DNA from: Hormoscilla sp. GM7CHS1pb
Lineage (GTDB): Bacteria > Cyanobacteriota > Cyanobacteriia > Cyanobacteriales > Desertifilaceae
DNA: 64,000 bases
Assembly (NCBI GenBank): GCA_014323675.1
Contig: JACONN010000002.1
Span: 2,896,001-2,960,000 of the forward strand
Direction: 5' to 3'
The position numbers were made by a program, and so were the translations under genes. The notes under the pieces are model-generated. The model made no database searches, was not told where the DNA came from, and worked only from the letters and a program-made list of their open reading frames with translations. Positions 26,221 to 34,025 of the stretch are shown here, piece after piece (position 1 is the stretch's first letter; each line of letters begins with the position of its first letter).

Positions 26221-27126
26221 ATGATACCACAAGTCCTTGTCATCTTAGCTTTAGCCCTGATTGGTTACGTCGGGGGTGCAGTGAAAATTATCAAAGAACC
26301 TTATCAAGCCTTGGTGGAGCGCTTGGGGAGGTATAACCGGACATTGAAACCAGGGGTAAATTATGTCATACCTTTCCTGGAGACGATCGTCATCAAAGCG
26401 CTGATGAGCGAACGGGTTCTGGACATACCGCCCCAGCAAGCAATCACCAAAGATAATGTGCCCTTGACAGTCGATGCGGTCGTCTATTGGCAAATCCTGG
26501 ATCTCAGGAGAGCTTATTACGCGATCGATGACGTTAACAACGCCCTGGAAAACCTGACGATAACCGTGCTGCGTTCTAAAATTGGGAAAATGCAGCTCCA
26601 GGAGACTTTTTCCTCCCGAGATGTAATCAATCAAGACCTGCTAGCACAATTGGATGACGCAACGGATGCCTGGGGGGTAAAAGTGATTCGGGTTGAGGTA
26701 CAGGATATTGTGCCAGCACCAGCGATCGTGGAGTCGATGGAACGTGAAAGGGCTGCGGAAATTCAGAAAAGAGCGGAGATTCTGGAAGCTGAGGGCCAAG
26801 CCCAGTCAATCGAACGCATAGCTATGGCCCTGAATATGCAGCCCAGTAATCGGGAATTTTTGAAGTATCTGATCGCGCAAAAGTATGTGGATGGAAATTA
26901 CAAGCTGAGTGAAAGCGATAATTCTAAGGTTGTGTTCATGGACCCCAAGGCCATGTCAGATAACCTGTTGTATTTGTTTGACTCTGTGTTTGATGAATCA
27001 ACACTGCGCCGAGGAAATGGTCGTTCTAAGAGTCGGTTAAATAAAGCAATGACCCCGGCTGAGATGAAATCTAAAAATGAGCCCAATGGTGAGGATGGAC
27101 AGGAAAATACTAGTGCTGATAATTGA
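26221..27126 (+). CDS. SPFH/stomatin-like (slipin) membrane scaffold protein, intact copy
   Basis: A 301-residue protein with one N-terminal membrane helix, an SPFH/Band 7 domain (~25-190) and a coiled-coil segment (~175-205) followed by a stomatin-like C-terminal domain (M-A-L-N-M-Q-P-S-N-R-E-F-L). The natural tail ends in a polar, disordered segment (M-K-S-K-N-E-P-N-G-E-D-G). SPFH proteins assemble into large membrane rings and cages and often regulate membrane proteases. The M48 protease two genes away fits that theme, though the pairing is inference. Confidence 0.85.
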   Translation: MIPQVLVILALALIGYVGGAVKIIKEPYQALVERLGRYNRTLKPGVNYVIPFLETIVIKALMSERVLDIPPQQAITKDNVPLTVDAVVYWQILDLRRAYYAIDDVNNALENLTITVLRSKIGKMQLQETFSSRDVINQDLLAQLDDATDAWGVKVIRVEVQDIVPAPAIVESMERERAAEIQKRAEILEAEGQAQSIERIAMALNMQPSNREFLKYLIAQKYVDGNYKLSESDNSKVVFMDPKAMSDNLLYLFDSVFDESTLRRGNGRSKSRLNKAMTPAEMKSKNEPNGEDGQENTSADN

Positions 27127-27153
27127 CGGTTGATAACAATTAGCAATCAACAA

Positions 27154-28068
27154 TTAGCCTCGAAAAATGGCATCGGCGACCCGGCAGACATCCCGCATTT
27201 CGGCAACGTCATGCACCCGCAAGATGTCTGCCCCACCGGCGATCGCACCCACGCAAGCTGCTGCTGTACCCCAGACTCGCCCTTTCGGATCGGTGGGGCG
27301 ATGGAGCAGATGACCGATGAAACTTTTCCGGGACGGCCCCACTAAAATGGGAACGCCTAAAGCCCGAAATCTGGACATTTGCCGGAATATTTCTAGGTTT
27401 TGTGCGCCAGTTTTGGCAAAACCAATCCCAGGGTCTACGATCAGGCGCGATCGCTCAATCCCCGCCTCCACAGCTGCATCGATCCTACCTTCCAGAAACC
27501 CATAAATCTCGCCAATCAAATCTTCATAGTCAGTCATTTTTTGCATAGTCTGGGGCGTTCCTCGGATATGCATCAAGATCGTGGGAACCTGTTTTTGAGC
27601 AACGACAGAAAACATATCTGGATCGAAAGTACCGCCAGAAATGTCATTGACTATGTCCGCACCAAGGGCGATCGCCCGGTAGGCCACTTCGGCCCTAGTC
27701 GTGTCAATCGAAATGGGCATCTCCGCCAGCGTCTTCCGCATGCTCTTGTCCTGAAGGACTCGGCATGCTCCAGACACTGCCCATTCATCTGGCCCTTGGC
27801 GAATTTGGTTAATCACAGGTAGCACCCGATCGAGTTCTTGTTGTAGAGTAATTTGACTGCTACCCGGTCGAGTTGATTGACCGCCAATATCAATTATATC
27901 AGCTCCAGCTGCTACCATACGCCTTGCTTGGATAACCGCAGCTTTAATGCTTGAGAACTCGCCACCATCACTGAAACTATCAGGCGTCACATTCAGAATG
28001 CCCATCAGATAGGTGCGCGCCCCCCACTCAAACAATTTCCCTCTAATTATCATGGGTTCATTGTTCAT
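27154..28068 (-). CDS. folP: Dihydropteroate synthase
   Basis: DHPS condenses p-aminobenzoate with hydroxymethyl-dihydropterin pyrophosphate in folate synthesis. Family motifs are clear: G-I-L-N-V-T-P-D-S-F-S-D-G-G (~24), D-I-G-G-Q-S-T-R-P-G-S (~62), I-S-I-D-T-T-R-A-E-V-A (~121), N-D-I-S-G-G (~140), D-P-G-I-G-F-A-K (~213), G-P-S-R-K-S-F-I (~243) and a C-terminal R-V-H-D-V. Around residues 92-118 about 20 residues (S-G-A-C-R-V-L-Q-D-K) look inserted between two conserved blocks, coded by a short region containing two GCATGC sites. tpiA lies upstream on the same strand, separated by a strong hairpin, so they may or may not share a transcript. Confidence 0.95.
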   Translation of the reverse strand: MNNEPMIIRGKLFEWGARTYLMGILNVTPDSFSDGGEFSSIKAAVIQARRMVAAGADIIDIGGQSTRPGSSQITLQQELDRVLPVINQIRQGPDEWAVSGACRVLQDKSMRKTLAEMPISIDTTRAEVAYRAIALGADIVNDISGGTFDPDMFSVVAQKQVPTILMHIRGTPQTMQKMTDYEDLIGEIYGFLEGRIDAAVEAGIERSRLIVDPGIGFAKTGAQNLEIFRQMSRFRALGVPILVGPSRKSFIGHLLHRPTDPKGRVWGTAAACVGAIAGGADILRVHDVAEMRDVCRVADAIFRG

Positions 28069-28090
28069 TGTTTCGATCTATGAACCATTT

Positions 28091-28120
28091 CTCGTTCCCA
28101 GGCTAAAGCCTGGGAACGAG
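28091..28120. repeat. Perfect 14-bp-arm hairpin between tpiA and folP
   Basis: ctcgttcccaggct-aa-agcctgggaacgag. It is a member of the gttccc/gggaac repeat family that also makes up the 46545 tandem array. It could act as a terminator or mRNA stabiliser for tpiA, but it has no T-run. Confidence 0.7.
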
Positions 28121-28139
28121 GTTCGCACTGCATGACAAT

Positions 28140-28871
28140 CTACTGATAATTGACAATGCGGGCAAAACTGCCAGGTTCCAGACTAGCACCTCCCACCAAA
28201 ACACCATCGATTTCTGGCTGAGCCATAATGGCATCGATATTGTTAGGCTTGACAGAGCCGCCGTATTGAATCGGCACATCCTGATTACTCAACCGAGAAC
28301 GAATTAAACCAATCACCCGGTTAGCCTCCGATACCTCACAGGTATCCCCAGTCCCGATCGCCCAGATCGGTTCGTAGGCAATTACCAACGCACTTTGATC
28401 TACATCTACCAGATCTCGATCCAACTGGGAGTAAATATGGGTTTCCGTTTCCCCAGAATCTCGTTGTTGCTTAGTTTCACCCACACAGAGAATGGGCAGC
28501 AGATCGAACTGCTGAGCTGCTTTCAGGCGCTGGTTAACAGTTTCATCCGTTTCCCCAAAATACTGACGCCGTTCGCTGTGACCAATAATCACATAGCGCA
28601 CTCTTATCTCTGTAAGCATTGAGGCAGAAATTTCCCCAGTGTAAGCGCCTTCAGACTCCCAATGGACATTCTGAGCCCCCAGATGTACCGAGGCTGGCAA
28701 TTTTTTGGACAGCAGGTCCAGGTTCGTAAACGGCACGCAGAGTACCACGTTCCGTTCTGCCGGAGTCTTATCCAGTTCAGGCATAAATACCTGCAAAAAC
28801 TCCAGGGCCTCTGCCTGGGTTTTGTACATTTTCCAGTTACCAGCTATGACTATTTTCCGCACAGGTGTCAA
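28140..28871 (-). CDS. tpiA: Triosephosphate isomerase
   Basis: TpiA interconverts dihydroxyacetone phosphate and glyceraldehyde-3-phosphate in glycolysis and the Calvin cycle. The 243-residue TIM barrel shows the substrate lysine in A-G-N-W-K-M-Y (~10-16), catalytic histidine in G-H-S-E-R-R (~95), catalytic glutamate in [11 protein letters not shown] (~163-173) and the phosphate loops Y-G-G-S-V (~204) and G-V-L-V-G-G-A-S-L. The start is TTG 28871 or GTG 28862; no ATG is available in frame close to the conserved N-terminus. Confidence 0.97.
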   Translation of the reverse strand: MTPVRKIVIAGNWKMYKTQAEALEFLQVFMPELDKTPAERNVVLCVPFTNLDLLSKKLPASVHLGAQNVHWESEGAYTGEISASMLTEIRVRYVIIGHSERRQYFGETDETVNQRLKAAQQFDLLPILCVGETKQQRDSGETETHIYSQLDRDLVDVDQSALVIAYEPIWAIGTGDTCEVSEANRVIGLIRSRLSNQDVPIQYGGSVKPNNIDAIMAQPEIDGVLVGGASLEPGSFARIVNYQ

Positions 28872-29397
28872 TCAGTTCCTCTTCTACTCTCTGAAACTAC
28901 CCATCATATCAGATCCGGTTTCCTAACCACAATCAAACTAGATCCCCCAGCCCCCAATGCAGTTCGCAGTTCGCAGTAGCGCTGCGCCCACTTCGTATAC
29001 GCAGTTCGCAGTTATCATATTTCAAAAAATATCAGATCACATATACCATCTCATGGCGCGACCTTCAGGGGCTGATTTGTAGCAATTTTTTTTATAAATT
29101 CTGACATCCCGATAAGTTATCGCGCTATCCGAGAGGTATTGCCCCAGCCCTGCGGACAGCCGGATGGTGGCGGAGTTCTCGCTGGGGATTAAACGTTTAT
29201 GAGTCTGCTGACAGCCAGAAAGTATAAGGAGGGGTGATACCCCCCATAAAGTTCAACCGGCTAGTAACTATTCATTGGCTATGGGGATAGGAGAAAAAAT
29301 CGAGAAATTTGGGAAAAAAGGGAAAAAGCTATTGACAGGGACGGAAAAACGGGTTAGAGTATGAAAAGAGCAGGGGGAAAAAAATGGGGCGTTGCAC
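28872..29397. other. Long intergenic stretch, one possible structured element
   Basis: No gene seen. A gcagttcgcagt direct-repeat cluster lies at 28963-29010. A stem with arms ccccagc (29132) and gctgggg (29185) encloses ~40 bp, and a ggaggggtgataccccccat hairpin occurs near 29231. None matches a riboswitch class I know. Confidence 0.4.
29332..29360 (+). promoter_or_regulatory. Sigma-70-like promoter without a downstream gene
   Basis: TTGACA at 29332-29337, 17-bp spacer, TAGAGT at 29355-29360. It points rightwards into a MITE and then into the 3' end of the oppositely oriented DUF2996 gene, so no gene is served today. Confidence 0.35.
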
Positions 29398-29500
29398 ATT
29401 TTGGGGATGATGCCTACGCATGCACATAACTTAAACTGGCTTGTAGTCTAGGTTTAAGACTTCTGCAACTATGCCCATCATCCCGTAATTGTGCAACGCC
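29398..29500. mobile_element. Short MITE with IS1-type terminal inverted repeats
   Basis: 103 bp from ggcgttgcacattttgggga to tcatcccgtaattgtgcaac-gcc. It carries the same ends as the IS1-family element at 31807 and is the shortest family member here. Located 6 bp past the stop of the DUF2996 gene. Confidence 0.8.
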
Positions 29501-29506
29501 CGCCGG

Positions 29507-29938
29507 TTAATTTAAGGCCAGCCATTTTTGACCGTTGAGCCGCTGTAGGACGCCAAACACGAGCAAGTCGAGGGTAATCTTTCGTTCGTCAATTAAGAAG
29601 GGTTCTAGGGTAGCTGGCTTGCTGCCCCCCATAGCGTAGGAAAAGGCTCGCTCTCCTTTAATGTCTTCTTTGAGGAAGTAGACGCTAAACTGGCGATCGG
29701 CCCAGTTGCCAATGACTTGCCAGCACTCAGGCTCTTTCTCCATACCGATGATGGGAATTTTTTGCTTGACAAACTTGAGATCTAATGCAGTTATTCCCTG
29801 ACCTGCCAGTTTGGTCTCTAAGGCGGGCAGGTAATGCTGGCCGATAAACTCAGCAAAGGGCTTGTCTTCCAGTGCGGGTGGCTTTTCTTTTTTGCCAGCA
29901 GGCTTCTTAGCGGGCTTTTGCTCTGTTGCTTCTGCCAT
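29507..29938 (-). CDS. DUF2996 family protein
   Basis: A 143-residue soluble protein with a lysine/proline/alanine-rich N-terminal tail (residues 3-22) and one compact domain with F-I-G-Q-H-Y-L-P-A-L, L-K-F-V-K-Q-K-I-P, C-W-Q-V-I-G-N-W and E-P-F-L-I-D-E-R-K-I-T-L-D-L-L-V-F-G-V-L-Q-R-L, a pattern conserved in cyanobacteria as DUF2996. No enzyme motif is evident and the function is unknown. Monocistronic, with its own short upstream region. Confidence 0.8.
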   Translation of the reverse strand: MAEATEQKPAKKPAGKKEKPPALEDKPFAEFIGQHYLPALETKLAGQGITALDLKFVKQKIPIIGMEKEPECWQVIGNWADRQFSVYFLKEDIKGERAFSYAMGGSKPATLEPFLIDERKITLDLLVFGVLQRLNGQKWLALN

Positions 29939-30008
29939 TGTATATGGTGAATCCTTGTCTAAGGTTGGGCTTGTACTCGTGCAATTCTTAGTTTACGATG
30001 GACGACAT

Positions 30009-30584
30009 CTATACTGGGGAATCGGATGCAAGCTGTTCTATCTCTGTAACTACCCGGTCTAATTCTTCTACCAGAGGCGTTGATGCTGCTGCGCGCAATG
30101 CTTCTACCAGGGCCCGGTAATACCAGAGGCTGCCTGCTTTGCCGCCAGCGAAACGCTGCCAGAGTTCCTCTCCCAATACCCGATAATCTTTGAGTACCGA
30201 CCTAGCATTGTACAGTTTATCTGCTGCTGTCACCAGTCGCACTGAGGCTGAGGTGGTAGGAATGCTAGCAATATAAGCTTCTTTGCGCTGTCGCCAGGGG
30301 GGTTTGGGGATGGTATCGGCATCCGTGCATCCATCCACAATGGCCGTGATGGCATCCCCAAACCGGCGGCGAATTGCTTCTCTGGTCGGGGCACCCCCTT
30401 GGTCTTCGATGGCATCGTGGAGTAAGGCGGCGATCGCCTCAGCTTCATTGGCTCCATATTCTAGAGCAATACTGGCGGTGCCTAACAAATGGGCAATATA
30501 GGGAACGCCCGAACCTTTACGCTTCTGGGTAGCGTGCAGTTCCGTGGCAAAGGTGAGGGCTTCGGTAAACTTTTCTGAGAGCAT
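30009..30584 (-). CDS. HD-domain phosphohydrolase (SpoT/RelA hydrolase-like)
   Basis: ATG 30584 (M-L-S-E-K-F-T-E-A) is the natural start; upstream in-frame codons read through a dispersed repeat. The 191-residue product has the HD fold with Y-I-A-H-L-L-G (~29), the metal-binding pair H-D in A-L-L-H-D-A-I-E-D-Q-G-G (~54) and a D near T-A-A-D-K-L-Y-N-A-R (~120), which matches small alarmone-hydrolase-like and related cyanobacterial HD proteins. It likely hydrolyses a nucleotide phosphate; (p)ppGpp is possible but not shown. Confidence 0.85.
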   Translation of the reverse strand: MLSEKFTEALTFATELHATQKRKGSGVPYIAHLLGTASIALEYGANEAEAIAALLHDAIEDQGGAPTREAIRRRFGDAITAIVDGCTDADTIPKPPWRQRKEAYIASIPTTSASVRLVTAADKLYNARSVLKDYRVLGEELWQRFAGGKAGSLWYYRALVEALRAAASTPLVEELDRVVTEIEQLASDSPV

Positions 30585-30730
30585 TTTCCGACTCTGGTGG
30601 TTGGTGATTAATGACTGGCGCGATCGGGAGTTCGACTCGTTCCCTGGCCGACGGGGAACGAGGAAACCAGGATCTGCCGATAGTCTCTTGCTTGCCACTG
30701 AATGCTAACGCGCAATACTACGGATGCTAT

Positions 30731-31078
30731 TCAACTTTCAGCTACAGAGGACTTCTGATTTCCAGTCTCATTTTTGACATTCCGTTTCGGCCTTCCTGGT
30801 TTGCCCTTGTGTTCTTGGTTGATTGACTTTTTGCTTGCTTCTGCTAATTGTTCTGGCGTACATCGGAATAAATTCAAGGCTTCTAAGTATTTCTGCGGTG
30901 TCATAGTCGGTTCAGTCCGGCCCCTTTCCCAGTTGCGCACGCTGGTTTCACTTACTCCCAGCTTATATGCTACTTCAGTACGAGAAAGATCTACATTCTC
31001 TCTGAGTTCTTGCATATCCATACCTGCAATACTCCCTTTCAAATCTCTATATTCTATTTTATCAATTTCTTGACGCAT
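30731..31078 (-). CDS. XRE-family helix-turn-helix regulator
   Basis: A 115-residue DNA-binding protein. The helix-turn-helix (~25-60) reads L-S-R-T-E-V-A-Y-K-L-G-V-S-E-T-S-V-R-N-W, then E-R-G-R-T-E-P and M-T-P-Q-K-Y-L-E-A-L, as in many cyanobacterial XRE regulators. The last ~35 residues are a basic, disordered tail (K-G-K-P-G-R-P-K-R-N-V-K-N). The start is ATG 31078 or the internal M-D-M-Q-E-L. It sits at the edge of the toxin/defence cluster, so it may be an antitoxin-like regulator, but no partner toxin is adjacent. Confidence 0.8.
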   Translation of the reverse strand: MRQEIDKIEYRDLKGSIAGMDMQELRENVDLSRTEVAYKLGVSETSVRNWERGRTEPTMTPQKYLEALNLFRCTPEQLAEASKKSINQEHKGKPGRPKRNVKNETGNQKSSVAES

Positions 31079-31090
31079 AGGACATAGCGA

Positions 31091-31117
31091 ATGGCTGGCG
31101 CCACGCTGCGCGAACGG
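31091..31117. repeat. Short dispersed repeat (atggctggcgccacgctgcg type)
   Basis: Nearly identical to 16567-16593. It lies just upstream of the DUF6888 remnant and probably marks the site where that gene lost its 5' end. Confidence 0.7.
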
Positions 31118-31172
31118 AAATTTGCTTAGTTGTCACCGGTGACAAGTTGAGGCCCTAGGGGGCGATCGGCTG

Positions 31173-31268
31173 TCCTGGGGGCTTGACAACATTGTCATCT
31201 TAGCAGGGGAAGAAATAGAACTAGAGATCGACCGTAATGGCGAGTTAGTGGATAAGTATGAAACATAA
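31173..31268 (+). pseudogene. C-terminal remnant of a DUF6888-like gene
   Basis: The frame reads D-N-I-V-I-L-A-G-E-E-I-E-L-E-I-D-R-N-G-E and ends at TAA 31266, overlapping the start of the next gene by 11 bases. The partner arrangement (DUF6888 followed by overlapping DUF6887) is common in cyanobacteria. The first two thirds are missing and replaced by repeat sequence. Confidence 0.6.
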
Positions 31269-31743
31269 TTTCCAAACGATGACCAAAAAGGAACTACGGG
31301 CCTACGTACTTGCTCATCGAGATGATGACGAAGCTTTCTATGCTTATGTAGACAATATCCATGAAGCGAATGCAATTATCTATGATGCAGTTTTTGAGTG
31401 GTTCCAGAAAAGTAACCCCCATGAATCTGTTACTAAGATTCCGTCAAAATCATCTTGGTTTATCCTGAAAGATGCCCAGGGCAATAAAATGGGCGTTAAC
31501 GTGCAAATCATGCAGTCTGAGTTACTGAAGCATCAGCTATTCATTGAGATTATAATTGATGAGTTGATTAATAAGTGGGACAGGAGAAAATTAAATAGTT
31601 ATATGATAATGTTTTTGGGAGAAAATGAAACAGAAGCTATTCGCTTAGAGAGAGACTTGACTGAGGTAAATTTTGACAGTCGGACTCAATATTCCCATAT
31701 GGTGGGGTATATTACTCCCGGAGGTCAGTTCCAGAGGGCTTAG
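31258..31743 (+). CDS. DUF6887-like small protein with extended C-terminus
   Basis: The first ~45 residues (M-T-K-K-E-L-R-A-Y-V-L-A-H-R, then D-D-E-A-F-Y-A-Y) match the DUF6887 family, small proteins encoded beside DUF6888 and of unknown, possibly toxin-antitoxin-like role. Unlike most members it continues for another ~115 residues with a mixed alpha/beta segment (S-S-W-F-I-L-K-D-A-Q-G-N-K-M-G-V-N) of no recognised family. ATG 31258 overlaps the preceding remnant in the usual way. A second damaged copy of its 5' end lies at 31773 and after the IS1 element. Confidence 0.6.
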   Translation: MKHNFQTMTKKELRAYVLAHRDDDEAFYAYVDNIHEANAIIYDAVFEWFQKSNPHESVTKIPSKSSWFILKDAQGNKMGVNVQIMQSELLKHQLFIEIIIDELINKWDRRKLNSYMIMFLGENETEAIRLERDLTEVNFDSRTQYSHMVGYITPGGQFQRA

Positions 31744-31806
31744 AGGGCGATCGGGTGAGTTAGTGGATAAGTATGAAACCTAATTTCCAAAGGATGACCA
31801 AAAAGG

Positions 31807-32678
31807 GGCGTTGCACATTTTCGGGATGATGGGTTATTGCAGATTATGATAATCTGCAATTTTACAGTCAGAATTTATGTATAGTATGATGTTTGTTTTC
31901 GACCTAGTCATAATATGTGTTATCATGGATAGTAAGGCGAAAGAATTAGCTAAAGGAGTCGAACATGAAATGTCCCAGATGTGGTTCTGAAAACATCAAT
32001 AAAAATGGTCACAGACGCGGCAAACAGAATTTAATTTGTAAGGATTGTCGTCGCCAGTTTCTCGAACATTATTATCCGCGTGGTTATTCAGAAGATGTCA
32101 AGAAAAATTGTTTGACAATGTACGTTAATGGCAATGGATTTCGAGGTATTGAAAGGATAACTGGTGTCAGCCATAATACTCAAATTGATTGGGTAAAACA
32201 GGCAGCTAAAGAATTACCGTCAATCCCTGAAAACTACGATATTCCGGAGGTTGCAGAAATTGACGAGTTGCATACTTATGTCAATGAAAAAAAGAATAAA
32301 AAGTGGCTATGGACAGTCGTAAATCATTTCAAGCCAGGGATTATAACATGGGTATTAGGCGATCGTTCTGCAGAAACTTTTAAGCCTATGTGGGATATTA
32401 TAAAATGTTGGCAATGCTTTTTAGACGTTACTGATGGATGGCCTGTTTATCCAATGTTTATTGAATATATTGACCATATAGTCAGCAAAACCTACATGAC
32501 CCGTGTTGAATGTGAAAATTGTCGATTAAGACATTATCTAGCTCGATTAAAAAGAAAAACATTATGTTACTCAAAGTCGGAAGAAATGTTGAGGCTTTCA
32601 ATTAAGTTATTATTGCACTATCTACGTTATAATTCTGTACCGGTACCTATTTAAATCATCCCGTAATTGTGCAACGCC
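31807..32678 (+). mobile_element. IS1-family insertion sequence
   Basis: 872 bp bounded by imperfect inverted repeats of ~24 bp (ggcgttgcacattttcggga... and ...cgtaattgtgcaacgcc). An 11-bp direct repeat, gaccaaaaagg, flanks it (31796-31806 and 32679-32689), which is the target duplication in the interrupted DUF6887-like gene. It carries one transposase gene. The same ends occur on non-coding elements at 9069, 16817, 25563 and 29398 and singly at 38861. Confidence 0.9.
31965..32654 (+). CDS. IS1-family transposase
   Basis: A single-frame 229-residue IS1 transposase: N-terminal zinc finger C-P-R-C-G ... C-K-D-C (residues 3-26) in the InsA-like part, a helix-turn-helix (~45-72; G-F-R-G-I-E-R-I-T-G-V-S-H) and a DDE-type catalytic part with E-I-D-E-L-H-T-Y-V (~94) and D-R-S-A-E-T-F (~130). 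Classical E. coli IS1 needs a frameshift between two ORFs; cyanobacterial IS1 relatives often have one ORF, as here. The TGTGA-rich leader carries a good Shine-Dalgarno (aaaggag). The frame is intact, so it may act in trans on the MITEs. Confidence 0.92.
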   Translation: MKCPRCGSENINKNGHRRGKQNLICKDCRRQFLEHYYPRGYSEDVKKNCLTMYVNGNGFRGIERITGVSHNTQIDWVKQAAKELPSIPENYDIPEVAEIDELHTYVNEKKNKKWLWTVVNHFKPGIITWVLGDRSAETFKPMWDIIKCWQCFLDVTDGWPVYPMFIEYIDHIVSKTYMTRVECENCRLRHYLARLKRKTLCYSKSEEMLRLSIKLLLHYLRYNSVPVPI

Positions 32679-32691
32679 GACCAAAAAGGAA

Positions 32692-33303
32692 CTACGCACG
32701 TGCTTGCTCATCAAGACGAAGCTTTCTATGCTTATGTAGACAAGATGCATGAAGCGAAGGCAGTTGTCTATAATTCTTCAATTCTTTAATCTCTAATCTA
32801 GCCTGTTCGTATATTTGGCTGGATTTGCTGGGCAATTGGTGAATTGGAGCGACTAACATCGCATAGGGTTTACCTCGCTTCCAGCGATCCATCGTTTGAA
32901 CTTTGAAATCCTTTTGATTTTTAGCCGTTCTGCTAAGTCTAAAAGACTTTGTATCTGCTACAAAACTGTAGGATTTTGCAAACACTTCCACATCCGCAGC
33001 ATCTGCTCTTTCTTTCAAAACGATACTCTTTAGACCTACAGCTTTGAATGCCTCATCCAGCAGGCAGTCTGTATATTTTGCATATAATTTTTCTTCACTC
33101 GAATCATAATCATAAGACTCTGGAATATTTCCACAAAGACGCAAATGGTCGATCAGGGCTGACGCTCCCGATTTTTTTACTTCATCACTAAGTTTTTTGG
33201 CTAGCCGATCGGAATCTTCGGCGAAGTTTCCACTCAGCTTGTTAATTTCTTCAACCCAGTAGGTTCGTCTGGCGATCGCCGCTTTAGTTATGAGTTTTTT
33301 CAT
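32692..33303 (-). CDS. HindIII-family type II restriction endonuclease, C-terminally truncated
   Basis: The central block F-A-K-S-Y-S-F-V-A-D-T-K-S-F-R-L-S-R, then T-A-K-N-Q-K-D-F-K-V and W-K-R-G-K-P-Y-A-M, P-I-H-Q-L-P-S-K-S-S-Q-I-Y, is characteristic of HindIII-like enzymes; the D-x-K pair in V-A-D-T-K fits the catalytic metal site. HindIII itself has about 300 residues, whereas this frame has 203. Its last ~28 residues (from about 32775 to 32692) are antisense of the interrupted DUF6887-like gene, so roughly a third is missing. No adenine methyltransferase partner is in the window. Probably inactive. N-terminal start ATG 33303. Confidence 0.7.
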   Translation of the reverse strand: MKKLITKAAIARRTYWVEEINKLSGNFAEDSDRLAKKLSDEVKKSGASALIDHLRLCGNIPESYDYDSSEEKLYAKYTDCLLDEAFKAVGLKSIVLKERADAADVEVFAKSYSFVADTKSFRLSRTAKNQKDFKVQTMDRWKRGKPYAMLVAPIHQLPSKSSQIYEQARLEIKELKNYRQLPSLHASCLHKHRKLRLDEQARA

Positions 33304-33620
33304 GAATATCCTTTATAGGTAAGTCTGAGAGCAGCTACTTAAATATTGGCCCGTATTTGCGGTACAAACGCATAACATATCGATAGTACTACATCTTTTA
33401 TTTATTGTCAAGAGCTACTCGACAAAAGTAGATGCGGGTCAATAACAGAGTATTATCTCATCCTACCGCATTTTGTCCATCCTGTCAAGTGTTAGTCAAA
33501 AAGATTTTGATGATTTTCCGCTTTCTGTAGTTTTCGATATAACGTCCTTTATGGTTTTAGAGGATCGCAGTTTTCCTCTTTCTACCTCTAGTCCCGAGGG
33601 TGCATCTCATATTCGATCTC
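33304..33620. other. Intergenic stretch without recognised features
   Basis: 317 bp, AT-rich, between the restriction enzyme gene and the antitoxin paralogue. I see no gene, tRNA or strong hairpin. Confidence 0.5.
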
Positions 33621-34025
33621 CTACTCGTCAGCGTTTTCACGTTCTTCATCGTCTTCATTCACAGTGACATTCAGCTTTAATCCCAGGGCGGCCAACCAAT
33701 CTGCTAAACTGTAAATTGCTGCACTTCCAGGCTTTGACAGCAAATCCTGTAGTTTTTCCAGATGCAGTTTAGCTGATGCGGGGGACATATTGGGTTCGCC
33801 CAGGGCCTGGAAGACATTACTCAGTGCTAAATGAAGCAGTTCATCTTCAGCTTCTCCGTCTTCATCTTCCAAGTGTACCGTCAGATAAGCAGCAGCGTGG
33901 ACTCGATCTTTGAGCGTTTCTATGAGATAGTCTTGGTAGCTATCACTTGGCTGTGTCCTCCGGGTAGTGCGAGTAGCGCTCTCGGAGGACACAGTCGGAG
34001 TTTTCACGTTCTTCATCGTCTTCAT
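33621..34025 (-). CDS. Addiction-module antidote protein (HigA-like), second copy
   Basis: A diverged paralogue of the next antitoxin: E-T-L-K-D-R-V-H-A-A-A-Y-L-T, L-H-L-A-L-S-N-V-F-Q-A-L-G-E-P, L-S-K-P-G-S-A-A-I-Y-S-L-A-D-W-L and a shared tail N-E-D-D-E-E-R-E-N. These are TIGR02684-type antitoxins, DNA-binding proteins that neutralise RelE/HigB-type toxins. The first ~30 residues are encoded by the duplicated end of the first antitoxin plus a palindromic insert (33951-33994), so the start at 34025 is uncertain and the native start may lie nearer residue 30. Third gene in the toxin-antitoxin row, no toxin of its own. Confidence 0.65.
   Translation of the reverse strand: MKTMKNVKTPTVSSESATRTTRRTQPSDSYQDYLIETLKDRVHAAAYLTVHLEDEDGEAEDELLHLALSNVFQALGEPNMSPASAKLHLEKLQDLLSKPGSAAIYSLADWLAALGLKLNVTVNEDDEERENADE

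Larger units (their letters stand above)
23551..27049. repeat. 3,499-bp segmental duplication, copy 2 (ancestral-looking)
   Basis: Direct copy of 7057-10555. Here both edges fall inside intact genes: the left edge is inside the M48 gene (after codon 460) and the right edge inside the SPFH gene (codon ~276). No terminal inverted repeats or target duplications are visible at the edges, so it does not look like a transposon. Confidence 0.9.
31773..32775 (+). pseudogene. Second DUF6887-like gene interrupted by the IS1-family element
   Basis: 31773-31806 reads M-K-P-N-F-Q-R-M-T-K-K, the DUF6887 start. The IS follows, and the coding sequence resumes at 32679 with ggaactacg, cttgctcatcaaga, gaagctttctatgcttatgt, closely matching 31285-31385. 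After ~32775 the similarity ends where the restriction enzyme gene begins in the opposite direction. Confidence 0.65.

Noticed and set aside
18173..33303. Cytosine methyltransferase and HindIII-like enzyme as one restriction-modification system
   Set aside because: They are 13 kb apart. HindIII-type systems pair with an N6-adenine methyltransferase, and this methyltransferase is C5-cytosine type.
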